Shown: piece after piece, positions 8,213 to 16,165 of the stretch
Layout: each line of letters starts with the position of its first letter
How positions within the stretch are numbered: the stretch's first letter is position 1
NCBI GenBank assembly: GCA_016183065.1
Contig: JACPFF010000001.1
Coordinates: 1 to 50,735, forward strand
DNA from: Deltaproteobacteria bacterium
GTDB taxonomy: Bacteria > UBA10199 > GCA-002796325 > JACPFF01
DNA: 50,735 nucleotides
Direction of reading: 5' to 3'
Notes under the pieces: generated by a model
Seen by the model: the letters and a program-made list of their open reading frames with translations, nothing else
The model's database searches: none
Told to the model about the DNA's origin: nothing
Position numbers and translations under genes: made by a program

Positions 8213-8905
8213 TCACAATCGACAAGATCGGCGAGAGGGGAGTGGCGGCGAGATGGGCGCACGACAGATGTCGGCCATGGGGCAGGTGCCACACTGGGGA
8301 TTGCGTGCGGTGCAGATCATCGCGCCAAAATCCATGATCCCCTGATTAAACTCCCAGATTTTTTTTCGCGGCAGAGAGGCCTCTGCCAGACGCCAGAGTC
8401 GTTTTTGGACACGCGAAGACTTCGGATCGCCACGCACGCCAAAGATGCGGCGGAGCACGCGCGCGACATTCGTATCGAGAATCGGGGCGCGGCGATTAAA
8501 GGCAAAACTCGCGACCGCACCGGCCGTGTACCGCCCGATGCCGGGGAGTGCGACAAGCTGTTCCACATGCGTGGGAAATGCCCCGCGATGCTCGGTCATC
8601 ACTGCCTGACTTGCCCGATGCAGATTGCGCGCCCGGGCATAATAACCGAGCCCTTCCCAACTCTCACGCACCTCAAGGGGTCCGGCAGAAGCCAGGTCGG
8701 CAACCGTGGGATAGCGTGTCAGAAAGCGGTCGTAAAAATCACGGACGCGATCGACCTGCGTCTGCTGCAACATGACTTCCGAGACAAGGATTTTGTAGGG
8801 ATCTCGGGTTTCGCGCCATGGCAGGCTACGCCCATGCCGGGAAAACCATCGCAGGAGACGACGCCGAAACCGCAACAGACGCTGATCAGCGGGTCGTTGC
8901 ACCAT
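8213..8905 (-). CDS. mutY: A/G-specific adenine glycosylase MutY, without C-terminal NUDIX domain
   Basis: It removes adenine mispaired with 8-oxoguanine. The 230-residue protein has SEVMLQQTQV (catalytic Glu), the helix-hairpin-helix LPGIGRYTAGAVASFAF, the catalytic Asp in ILDTNVARVLRR, and the [4Fe-4S] site C-x6-C-x2-C-x5-C near the C-terminus. Typical MutY has about 350 residues with a NUDIX-like 8-oxoG recognition domain; here the protein stops soon after the cluster. The start (ATG, VQRPADQRLL) lies 20 bases inside the upstream secreted-protein gene. Short MutY forms are known, but reduced lesion discrimination is plausible. Confidence 0.93.
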   Translation of the reverse strand: MVQRPADQRLLRFRRRLLRWFSRHGRSLPWRETRDPYKILVSEVMLQQTQVDRVRDFYDRFLTRYPTVADLASAGPLEVRESWEGLGYYARARNLHRASQAVMTEHRGAFPTHVEQLVALPGIGRYTAGAVASFAFNRRAPILDTNVARVLRRIFGVRGDPKSSRVQKRLWRLAEASLPRKKIWEFNQGIMDFGAMICTARNPQCGTCPMADICRAPISPPLPSRRSCRL

Positions 8906-9536
8906 GGGATTTGGAATGGGCCGCCTGGGGAGAGGAGAGTTCTTCAGCAAAGGCCATGGCGGCATCGAGCGAATGAAACGGCCGGACCCACTTCGTCAAC
9001 GCCGCCAGTGCAGCATCGCGATCACGCTGCGTGACCATCTCCCTGGGCAGCGTAAAGCCGACCATCGTAGCCACGCGCGACGGATGCTTCTCGCTCAATC
9101 GTCGTCCCTCATAGACGCTCGCCGAAAGGAGTTTCAAATAGACGGTCCGGTGACTGTATTTCGTCTCGGCCACGAGCATCACCTGCCCGACCGGCAGATA
9201 CGCATAGACCTTGCCACGCCGCGTGGAGATCGATTCCGTGGCCACATCAATCACACTGGCCCGATAATCATATTCCTGATTGGTGATAAAAAACTCGGCC
9301 TTTCCGGCCGGAATACCCCCGCGCAGCAGGACGACATACGTGTTGACCTTCTGCGGCTCGATTGCGGCCTGCGCAGTCAGGAGACCCCGATGTGGCCGGG
9401 CGGGGGGAAATTCCGTGTCGATCGCGTTGCGCAATGATTGATCGATCCCCCCGCGGGCCAATGCGGGCATGCCGAGGACCACTGCAACACACCACACGGC
9501 ACACACGCGCGAGATAAGGATTGCCTTGGAACGCAT
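8886..9536 (-). CDS. Secreted protein of unknown function
   Basis: The 216-residue protein has a signal peptide (hydrophobic stretch in residues 8-26, ending MPALARG) and a mostly beta-rich mature part. Two tracts, NTYVVLLRGGIPAGKAEFF and KVYAYLPVGQVMLVAETKY, look like strands. The last third is helical and basic. I do not recognise the family. It overlaps mutY by 20 bases and is divergent from queD across 38 bases. An extracytoplasmic role is likely; nothing more can be said. Confidence 0.8.
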   Translation of the reverse strand: MRSKAILISRVCAVWCVAVVLGMPALARGGIDQSLRNAIDTEFPPARPHRGLLTAQAAIEPQKVNTYVVLLRGGIPAGKAEFFITNQEYDYRASVIDVATESISTRRGKVYAYLPVGQVMLVAETKYSHRTVYLKLLSASVYEGRRLSEKHPSRVATMVGFTLPREMVTQRDRDAALAALTKWVRPFHSLDAAMAFAEELSSPQAAHSKSHGATTR

Positions 9537-9574
9537 GGGTGCCCTATATCGGCGGTCAGGAAGGCTGTCAAGCC

Positions 9575-10012
9575 ATGGACACCTACGCGGTCTCTACATC
9601 GATTGCTTTCTGCTATGGCCACCGGTTGTGCGACTACAACGGGCCGTGCCGTCATCTGCACGGACACAACGCGCGCGTCGAGATCGTCGTTGCCACAGAC
9701 ACACTCGACTCACAGGGGATGGCATGCGATTTTCGCCTCATGAAGTCGGTGCTGAAGGGATGGATCGACGCCCATCTGGACCACCGGATGATTCTCCAGG
9801 AAACGGACCCTTTAGTCCCGATCCTGCGCAATGCCGGCGAGCCGCTCTATCTCATGACCGACCCTCCCACGGCGGAACATATCGCACGTCTGCTGTTTCA
9901 GCACGCCCACGCGGCCGGATTGCCGGTCCGTGAAGTGCGACTCTGGGAGAGCGACAACGCCTGTGCCGTCTATCGCGCAGCGACCGACGAACGGCGCGCG
10001 GAGCAGTCCTGA
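9575..10012 (+). CDS. 6-pyruvoyl-tetrahydropterin synthase / 6-carboxytetrahydropterin synthase (QueD-like)
   Basis: It acts on 7,8-dihydroneopterin triphosphate, most likely giving 6-carboxytetrahydropterin for queuosine. The 145-residue protein has the zinc ligands in CYGHRL and LHGHN, the catalytic Cys of GPCRHLHGHN, and a C-terminal acidic motif (WESDNACAVY). The Cys is retained, which argues against the PTPS-III type that bypasses FolB. Start at 9575 follows AGGAAGG; the longer frame would run into the divergent gene. It is joined to folB by a TGATG overlap, so two enzymes using related pterins are co-translated. Confidence 0.9.
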   Translation: MDTYAVSTSIAFCYGHRLCDYNGPCRHLHGHNARVEIVVATDTLDSQGMACDFRLMKSVLKGWIDAHLDHRMILQETDPLVPILRNAGEPLYLMTDPPTAEHIARLLFQHAHAAGLPVREVRLWESDNACAVYRAATDERRAEQS

Positions 10013-10359
10013 TGGACCAGATTGCCATCCACAATGTGCGCGCCGACTGCGTGATCGGGGATCAGCCCTGGGAACGGCAGCAACGGCAGCCGATTCGTTG
10101 CACGCTCACGTTGGCGTGCGATCTGCGCACCGTCGCAACGTCGGATCACCTCACCGACACCATCGATTATGTCGCGGTGGCCGAGACCGCAACGACCTTT
10201 CTGCGCCAATCGTCCTATGCCATGCTTGAAACACTCGCTGCAGGTCTCGCAACACATCTCCTGGAGCGATTTCATCCGGCGCAGATGACCGTGACACTCT
10301 GGAAACAGGCCCATTTCCCCCATGCCGATGAAGTGAGTGTGACGGTGACGCGCCCATGA
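10012..10359 (+). CDS. folB: Dihydroneopterin aldolase
   Basis: It cleaves 7,8-dihydroneopterin to 6-hydroxymethyl-dihydropterin and glycolaldehyde in folate synthesis. The 115-residue protein has the FolB start (IAIHNVRADCVIGDQPWERQ), the segment TDTIDYVAVAE, and the substrate-binding Glu in YAMLETLAAGLA. Near the C-terminus VTLWKQAHFPHADEVSV replaces the usual V.K...P motif and retains the lysine. It overlaps queD by one base and the next gene by four. Confidence 0.92.
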   Translation: MDQIAIHNVRADCVIGDQPWERQQRQPIRCTLTLACDLRTVATSDHLTDTIDYVAVAETATTFLRQSSYAMLETLAAGLATHLLERFHPAQMTVTLWKQAHFPHADEVSVTVTRP

Positions 10360-10970
10360 AGTGGCTGAAGATCTCCATGCGACGTCGCGAGTGGTTATTG
10401 TTCGGCGTCCTCTATTTCGTGGCAGGCTATTATGGATGTGCCTGGCTGACGGCCACACGAGCGTCCGTGGCACTCCACATCTTTTCGTGGGAGGCCGGGC
10501 TTCCGGTCATCCCTGCGGGCATTTACGGGTACCTTCTCCCCTATCCTGCCATAGTGCTCACCTATCTCCTCATCCGCTCGGAGGTCTGTTTTCGCTACTT
10601 TGTCCAGAATATCTTTCTGGTCCTGACGATCCATTTCCTCATTTTTCTCCTCTTCCCCACCGCCATGAACCGTTCGCCCGTCCCTCCAGGACATTCGTGG
10701 TCGCTGACCCTCCTTCGGCACTACTATACGCTCGACCCACCGCAAAATCTCTTTCCGTCGATCCATGTCTCGCTGCCGTTCTTGTCGACCCTCAGCCTCT
10801 GGCCCGAACGTCGCTGGTGGCGCTATGTCATGTTGTTGGCAACGCTCGTGATCTGCGTGTCAGTGATTTTGATCAAACAACACTACGTCGTCGATGTGAT
10901 TGGCGCGATCGGCATTACGGCAGTCGTGTACACTACACGGCGTATGGCATTGAGCCCTCCCGTGAATTGA
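10356..10970 (+). CDS. PAP2-superfamily membrane phosphatase
   Basis: The 204-residue integral membrane protein has about six helices. The acid phosphatase motifs are NLFPSIHVSLPF and KQHYVVDVIGAIG, the second and third PAP2 signatures (SxxH-type and SRxxxxxHxxxD-like). The upstream motif is reduced. This form is common among bacterial inositol-phosphorylceramide-synthase-like or undecaprenyl-PP phosphatase-like PAP2 proteins. It overlaps folB by ATGA, but a pterin link is not implied. A lipid phosphate substrate is likely. Confidence 0.85.
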   Translation: MKWLKISMRRREWLLFGVLYFVAGYYGCAWLTATRASVALHIFSWEAGLPVIPAGIYGYLLPYPAIVLTYLLIRSEVCFRYFVQNIFLVLTIHFLIFLLFPTAMNRSPVPPGHSWSLTLLRHYYTLDPPQNLFPSIHVSLPFLSTLSLWPERRWWRYVMLLATLVICVSVILIKQHYVVDVIGAIGITAVVYTTRRMALSPPVN

Positions 10971-11072
10971 AAAAGGGGCCCCTCTCAAAACTTCACTTTT
11001 TGGACCTGTTTAGCCAAGTCGATTGGCCGTTCACAACCCGGAATGCGTGTGGAAAACCGAGATCTAAACTAA

Positions 11073-11465
11073 TCACGCGACGCCACAATAGGTCTGGACG
11101 GTCTTGGAAACTTGTTCCGCAATCCGTAGCGCTCTTTCGCACACCGACTTATCAGGATCAAAATTGGGAAGTGCTGAGCCCAGAGGATATTTCGAGGGAA
11201 GATAGATGGCATCGAGAAATTCGATGTCATCATCCGAAAGTTCGATGTCACAGCCATGTTTGGTACAGAGATTCTTCAATTCTGCAATATTATGTGTCTT
11301 CTTCAATTCTACGGAACGCTCCATCAACAACGCTTTCAGCCATTTTTCGACAGCCTGCTGCACATTCTGCAGACACGGATTACACAAATTGCTCTCCAGC
11401 AAAACCTGCGCTGCAGAAAAATTGTCCTCGGCGTAGCACAGCCACAGCTTCACATTATCTCTCAT
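11073..11465 (-). CDS. HEPN-domain protein (toxin partner of an MNT pair)
   Basis: The 130-residue all-helical protein has the HEPN pattern. An N-terminal helix (DNVKLWLCYAEDNFSAAQ) precedes a central helix (NVQQAVEKWLKALL) and the Arg...His element at Arg50/His58 (ERSVELKKTHNI). In characterised HEPN/MNT systems the HEPN protein is an RNase or growth inhibitor silenced by the nucleotidyltransferase. Here it is the second gene, starting inside the last codons of the MNT gene (11-base overlap). The pair is AT-richer than its surroundings, as expected for an acquired module. Confidence 0.88.
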   Translation of the reverse strand: MRDNVKLWLCYAEDNFSAAQVLLESNLCNPCLQNVQQAVEKWLKALLMERSVELKKTHNIAELKNLCTKHGCDIELSDDDIEFLDAIYLPSKYPLGSALPNFDPDKSVCERALRIAEQVSKTVQTYCGVA

Positions 11466-11763
11466 AAATGACCTCACCGCGGTCAATTTCGGAGAGAAAC
11501 GCCACATCCTTCACTCCAGCCCGTAAAGGGATGATGTCGAGCGGGATCCTCTTCGCTAGCGCACGGGTCTTGCGTCGATACCGTAATGCCAAGGAGAGAT
11601 AAGGCTCAGTGCTCGTCTGAAACACGGCAACATCGAGATCATTAGGGTTGCTGGACGTAAGAAACGAGCCGAAAATCACGATCTTCTCTACTTCATCCTC
11701 GTGACTGAGACAGGAGACAAGTTGCTGTCGTAACTCGGCCTTTTGGCCCTGCGTGACCACCAT
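11455..11763 (-). CDS. MNT-type minimal nucleotidyltransferase (antitoxin of a HEPN pair)
   Basis: The 102-residue protein has the pol-beta nucleotidyltransferase signature GSFLTSSNPNDLDVAV (Gly32-Ser33, Asp42, Asp44). A third acidic residue lies in RIPLDIIPL. All three carboxylates are present, so it should be active. In this family the enzyme AMPylates and inactivates the HEPN toxin. ATG at 11763 follows a GAGGA-like site. It lies 91 bases downstream of the large barrel protein gene on the same strand but looks like an independent cassette. Confidence 0.88.
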   Translation of the reverse strand: MVVTQGQKAELRQQLVSCLSHEDEVEKIVIFGSFLTSSNPNDLDVAVFQTSTEPYLSLALRYRRKTRALAKRIPLDIIPLRAGVKDVAFLSEIDRGEVIYER

Positions 11764-11854
11764 TGAGTCCTCAATATTCTGGACTGCCTCTTACGTCAAT
11801 GGGGAGGTCCAACGCCCTAAGAGGCACCCCGAACAGAGTTTTTTTGGCAACCTG

Positions 11855-14794
11855 CTAAAACGACGTCCCCCATTGCATGATGAAGACACCGTTGCGGGCG
11901 GGGGTGCCGAGCAGAGGGTCCGTGATGGCACCGAGACGATCGCGATTGGCCACCACAATGCCGTAGCCCAAACGTCCCACCACCGGGAGCCCGTGACCGA
12001 TGACAAAATCGCCGCGGACTTCCACGCCAGTGCCGAGAAAGAAATTCTTCAGCACATTCGTCTCATTCGTGTTCCAGGCATTGCCGTAGTCGGCAAAAAC
12101 CGCCGCATGGAGATTTTCGACAAAAAGGGGCCACGTGCCGAGGCCGCGTTGCGGGGAGACGAGCGGGATCCGGTATTCCATCGAGGCGAGTGCTGCACGA
12201 CTCCGGGAGAGCGAAGAGACCGGCAGTCCGCGCAGCGGGAAATAGTAGAGACTCCCCCCACCGCCGAGGTTCCCCTCACCCAGGTCGCCACCAAGGGCGA
12301 ATGTCCCCTGCACGAGACGATCGCCCCAGGTCCATCCCCCCTTGGCCCGCAGGGCCAATACATGGTGGCGCCATGGAAGCGCAATGTATTCCCGCAGATC
12401 GACGGTCGCAATCCGTTGTTCGTTCCGTTCGCTCGCACCGAAAATATTGTCGGTGACTGTCAGATTGGCCAGAACCCGGTGCCCCTTTTCCGTGCTGATC
12501 GAGGCGGGATATCGCTCTCCTTTGCCCCAACTGTAGGTCGCACTCACCCCCGCAAATCGATCGAGGTTCAAAAGACTCCGCTCTGCTGTAGAGAGTGCGG
12601 GGACGTTATCCCGCTGTTCGAGAAAATAGTTGAGCCGAAACTGATGATTGTTCACGGCATAACCGGCACCGGCAAAACCACGTGTCCGTTTTTCATACAT
12701 CCGGACCGTGCGCGTCCCCGATGATGAGAGAAACGTCAGATTCCCGAAATCGACCGCATAATTCATGACTCCCACATTGATGATCGGGCGGTAACGATTG
12801 TAGAAATAATTGAAAAAATACCCGACATGTCCCGCATCGGTCCGATACGTGACACCGCCCATCCAATTATGCCATCGTAAGGGATCGAATGCGCCCGTGG
12901 TGGCACTCAGCAACACGCCACTCCCCGTTCCGATGACATTGGGAACCATATAGCGCGGCAGAAAGAGGTGCGGGGTCAAGGGATTATAGCTGCGCGTCGG
13001 GAAGTCCTGCTGCGCGACTGCGGCACGGTCCACGCTCCCCGCTGACCGCTCTACAGAAGAGTCGGCAAATGGCTCGGCCAGCGTCATGGAATATGCGCGT
13101 CCCACGGTGGCCTGACGGATGTCGTATCCCTCCCCATGGTAATACTGGAGATAGAGCGACCCGTCCGGGGCGGGTTGCGGTTCGAAGACGCCGGTCGGCA
13201 CATTGGTCACGCGTGCAACGCGTTGTCGCCGCAGGTCATACCGGTAGATGTTGGCCACACCGGAACGATCACTCCCAAAATAGAGCGTCGATCCGTCTGC
13301 GCTCCACACGGGCGTGGCATCCACTGCGCGATCATTGGTCAGGCGGCGCGCCAGGAGGCCATTGGGATAATAGAGATAGAGATCATGCTGGCCATCGCGC
13401 CATGACGAAACCGCAATCAGCCGGCCATCCGGTGACCAGCGCGGGCGGCTGAACTGCGTCCGCGGTCCGCGCTCGATGGGAATGATCGTCTCTTTTTTGG
13501 TTGCCAGATGATACCGCGCCAGCCATTGCTCTCCCCCCTTTTCGACCACATAGAGCAACTCATCCCCTGTGGGGGAAAATGAGGGATCCCGCGCACGGCG
13601 CCCATTGGTCACCCGAAACACCTTCGCGCGCGCCAAATCATAGAGGTAGATGTCCGAGAAATAATTGTAGCGCCGGTGCCGACCCAATGCCGAAAAGGCC
13701 ACCTGATGCCCGCGTGGATGAAATGCGGCGGCCGTGGGACGGAGAGCGGTGCGCAGCACGCGCTCGCTCCCGTCCGTCAGGTCGCGAAACCGCAGCTCTG
13801 CTTTGCGATGCGGACTGCTCGACGTGTAGACGAGCGCCGACCCGTCCGGTGCAACCGCGAGCGCGCCATTGATCTCGCCGGCATTGGCCACGGTGGTGAG
13901 CGGCGTCACGCCGGCGGCCTCGATTGCGGCGATCTGTTGGCGATAGTGTGCCGCCGTCTCGTTGCGCCAATCGCGCCAGAGCCGATAGAGTGTCTTCCCC
14001 CACACGCGCTTGGCATGGTGGTTGTGCATGAAGAAAATCGGACTCCCGGCGGTGCGACGCTGAAACTTTACCAGAGAATCTTCGCCATATTTTTTCCCGA
14101 GCCAATCGAGAAACTCTCCCCCATAAAGATAGCGCGGCAAGAATTTCGGCCACCGCCAACCCAGCCCATCGGCCTCATCGATCGCCTTCCAGTCATCCTG
14201 CAGAACGTCGGTACGCAACATCATGTCACTCACGGTCGCGCGCGCCCGTCCGGCCCGCGTCTGGAGCGACTCCTCATGGACGGCCAAGCCCTCGCGCATC
14301 CAGCCCGGCAGGATACCATTGGGTGACACGGTCTTCCCCATCACCAGTCGCGGCACCTTCATGATCCCCCGCGCCTGATCCATGTGAATGATGTGAAGGT
14401 ATTCGTGCATGATCAACAGGCGCAACCAGTCGTCGTAATAGGCAAGGACACTCTCGGGTGGCGGCGCGGTCACACGAAGGAGGAGATAGTTGTACGGCAA
14501 GACGGTCGCCAGGCCATTGGATTCGTCATTGTTGTCGGTCAGGACCACGACCGTGCGGCCAAGCGGTTTCCAGTGGTATTTCGGCGACAACGTGACGTGT
14601 GCCTCTTCTGCCAGGTCGGCGGCGCGTTGTGCGACTGGAGCCAGGTCGCGGGAATAATAGACCATGAAGTGCGGACTCTTGAGTTGCTGCCATCCCGCCT
14701 TCGGATCAAAACTGGCCGCATCTGCAGAGCCGATGGCGGCTGCAAGACAGGTCGTGACACAGAGCCACCAGCTGACCGAATGAGAAAAAACCAT
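11855..14794 (-). CDS. Surface protein: gluzincin-like metallopeptidase, TolB-like propeller and outer-membrane barrel
   Basis: The 979-residue protein has a signal peptide and a zinc-peptidase-like domain with HEYLHIIH near residue 128. The downstream GWMREGLAVHEES holds a likely third ligand. From about 290 to 600 there are beta-propeller repeats of TolB/WD40-like type (SPTGDELLYV, SPDGRLIAVSSW, SADGSTLYFGSD). The last 350 residues are Tyr/Gly/Asn-rich beta strands resembling the C-terminal barrel of BamA/surface antigens, ending in Phe. ATG at 14794 follows GGAAGAGGGGG. The order suggests a cell-surface protease held by its own barrel. Related architectures occur in deltaproteobacterial genomes; no substrate is known. 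Confidence 0.88.
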   Translation of the reverse strand: MVFSHSVSWWLCVTTCLAAAIGSADAASFDPKAGWQQLKSPHFMVYYSRDLAPVAQRAADLAEEAHVTLSPKYHWKPLGRTVVVLTDNNDESNGLATVLPYNYLLLRVTAPPPESVLAYYDDWLRLLIMHEYLHIIHMDQARGIMKVPRLVMGKTVSPNGILPGWMREGLAVHEESLQTRAGRARATVSDMMLRTDVLQDDWKAIDEADGLGWRWPKFLPRYLYGGEFLDWLGKKYGEDSLVKFQRRTAGSPIFFMHNHHAKRVWGKTLYRLWRDWRNETAAHYRQQIAAIEAAGVTPLTTVANAGEINGALAVAPDGSALVYTSSSPHRKAELRFRDLTDGSERVLRTALRPTAAAFHPRGHQVAFSALGRHRRYNYFSDIYLYDLARAKVFRVTNGRRARDPSFSPTGDELLYVVEKGGEQWLARYHLATKKETIIPIERGPRTQFSRPRWSPDGRLIAVSSWRDGQHDLYLYYPNGLLARRLTNDRAVDATPVWSADGSTLYFGSDRSGVANIYRYDLRRQRVARVTNVPTGVFEPQPAPDGSLYLQYYHGEGYDIRQATVGRAYSMTLAEPFADSSVERSAGSVDRAAVAQQDFPTRSYNPLTPHLFLPRYMVPNVIGTGSGVLLSATTGAFDPLRWHNWMGGVTYRTDAGHVGYFFNYFYNRYRPIINVGVMNYAVDFGNLTFLSSSGTRTVRMYEKRTRGFAGAGYAVNNHQFRLNYFLEQRDNVPALSTAERSLLNLDRFAGVSATYSWGKGERYPASISTEKGHRVLANLTVTDNIFGASERNEQRIATVDLREYIALPWRHHVLALRAKGGWTWGDRLVQGTFALGGDLGEGNLGGGGSLYYFPLRGLPVSSLSRSRAALASMEYRIPLVSPQRGLGTWPLFVENLHAAVFADYGNAWNTNETNVLKNFFLGTGVEVRGDFVIGHGLPVVGRLGYGIVVANRDRLGAITDPLLGTPARNGVFIMQWGTSF

Positions 14795-14923
14795 GCCACC
14801 CCCTCTTCCGACGTTCCTCATACGCAAGATGCATCGGAAATGCAATGATTTCGGGGGTCTTCCCGCGATTATCTCCCGTCACAACCGAAGGCCTTCAACG
14901 AGGACACTATACGTGTGACCCTC

Positions 14924-16102
14924 TCATGGACGGTGAGATTCCGACAGACGCGAGAACTGCTGCAACCCTTCGTTCCAGTACATGCAAAGGACGTCGTCGA
15001 TCACTTTACGCTCTCGCTCCAGAGACCACACCTGCGCCTCACAAGGACTTCCCCAATCATGCCGGAATCGTGTGAGGAGTGCCGTATCATCGTGGGTCAC
15101 TCTGGTGGTCGATTTGATTTCGATTAACAGGTCTGCAATCCCTGGGCGTCGAACCACCAAATCAACTTCCACGTCACTCTTTGTGCGTAAATATGAGAGC
15201 GTGTAATCGAGTTGATGGTATTCATTCATGCGATGGCATTCCAGAATGACCCAATGTTCGAAGGCATTGCCAAATGCATAGGTTTGCGGGAGCAACTCGA
15301 CGCGCAGCGTGCCGGAAAGCGCACGCACAATGCCAGGATCAAAAAAATAAAACTTCGGAGCTTCTCTTTGCTGCTTGCGAACAGAGCGATGAAAAGGAGG
15401 GAGATAGAATCCGACGAGCGTGTCCTCGAGAATCGCAAAATAATTGCGGACTGTTTTATCATCCGCACCGATATCACGTCCGATTTTGGCATGATTAATG
15501 ATTTTTCCATTACATTGGGCCGCGACCTCCAGAAAATCCCTGAATGGGTGGAGATTTCGCACCAGTTGTTCAATTGCGATTTCCTCACGCAAATAATTTT
15601 TGACATACGCTCGCAAAAATTCATTCTTCTCCTCGCGGGTTGAGTATTCGAGCAGTCGTGGCAAGGTTCCAAATTCCAGCGCGTGCGTCAGATCAAATTG
15701 TGCCCCGAGCTCGCAAGCCGTCAACGGAAACAAATGATAGGTAAAGGCACGGCCTGCCAGCAAATTGGCGCGGCCCCGTTTCAGTTTTCGTGCGCTCGAT
15801 CCGGTTAAGATAAATTGAACATGCTTTCTCTTCTCCATTTCGTGATGGACGATGTCGAGCAATTTTGGTCCCTTTTGGACCTCATCAATCACCACACGCG
15901 TATAAGATGTCGTGGCAAGTGCTCGGCTCAGTTCATCGGGATGGCGACCGAATTTCGCCTCGTCAGCTTCTGTCAGCAGATCGATCCACAGGGTCTCTGG
16001 GCTGGAAAAATGAGCCTTCAGTAATGTTGATTTTCCCGTGCCCCGACTGCCAAAGAGAAAAAAGCTACTGTTTTTATTTAGTTTTTGAATTCTTCCGACC
16101 AT
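14924..16102 (-). CDS. AAA ATPase with DUF4143 domain
   Basis: The 392-residue protein has a P-loop (FGSRGTGKS, residues 17-25), Walker B VVIDEVQK, a sensor-like ILTGSSARKLKRG, and a C-terminal DUF4143 domain. In the latter, DVEVDLVVRR and DLLIEIKST recall the D-ExK core of restriction-fold nucleases. Such AAA_14/DUF4143 proteins are widespread, often horizontally acquired, and of unclear function. A role in defence or addiction has been guessed. The gene is visibly AT-richer than its neighbours and stands alone, which supports acquisition. Confidence 0.88.
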   Translation of the reverse strand: MVGRIQKLNKNSSFFLFGSRGTGKSTLLKAHFSSPETLWIDLLTEADEAKFGRHPDELSRALATTSYTRVVIDEVQKGPKLLDIVHHEMEKRKHVQFILTGSSARKLKRGRANLLAGRAFTYHLFPLTACELGAQFDLTHALEFGTLPRLLEYSTREEKNEFLRAYVKNYLREEIAIEQLVRNLHPFRDFLEVAAQCNGKIINHAKIGRDIGADDKTVRNYFAILEDTLVGFYLPPFHRSVRKQQREAPKFYFFDPGIVRALSGTLRVELLPQTYAFGNAFEHWVILECHRMNEYHQLDYTLSYLRTKSDVEVDLVVRRPGIADLLIEIKSTTRVTHDDTALLTRFRHDWGSPCEAQVWSLERERKVIDDVLCMYWNEGLQQFSRLSESHRP

Positions 16103-16165
16103 GCTCCGAAATATTCGTCTACATTCGGAGTTATGTCAACTGAAAAGACCGCCGAGCCTTCCCCC

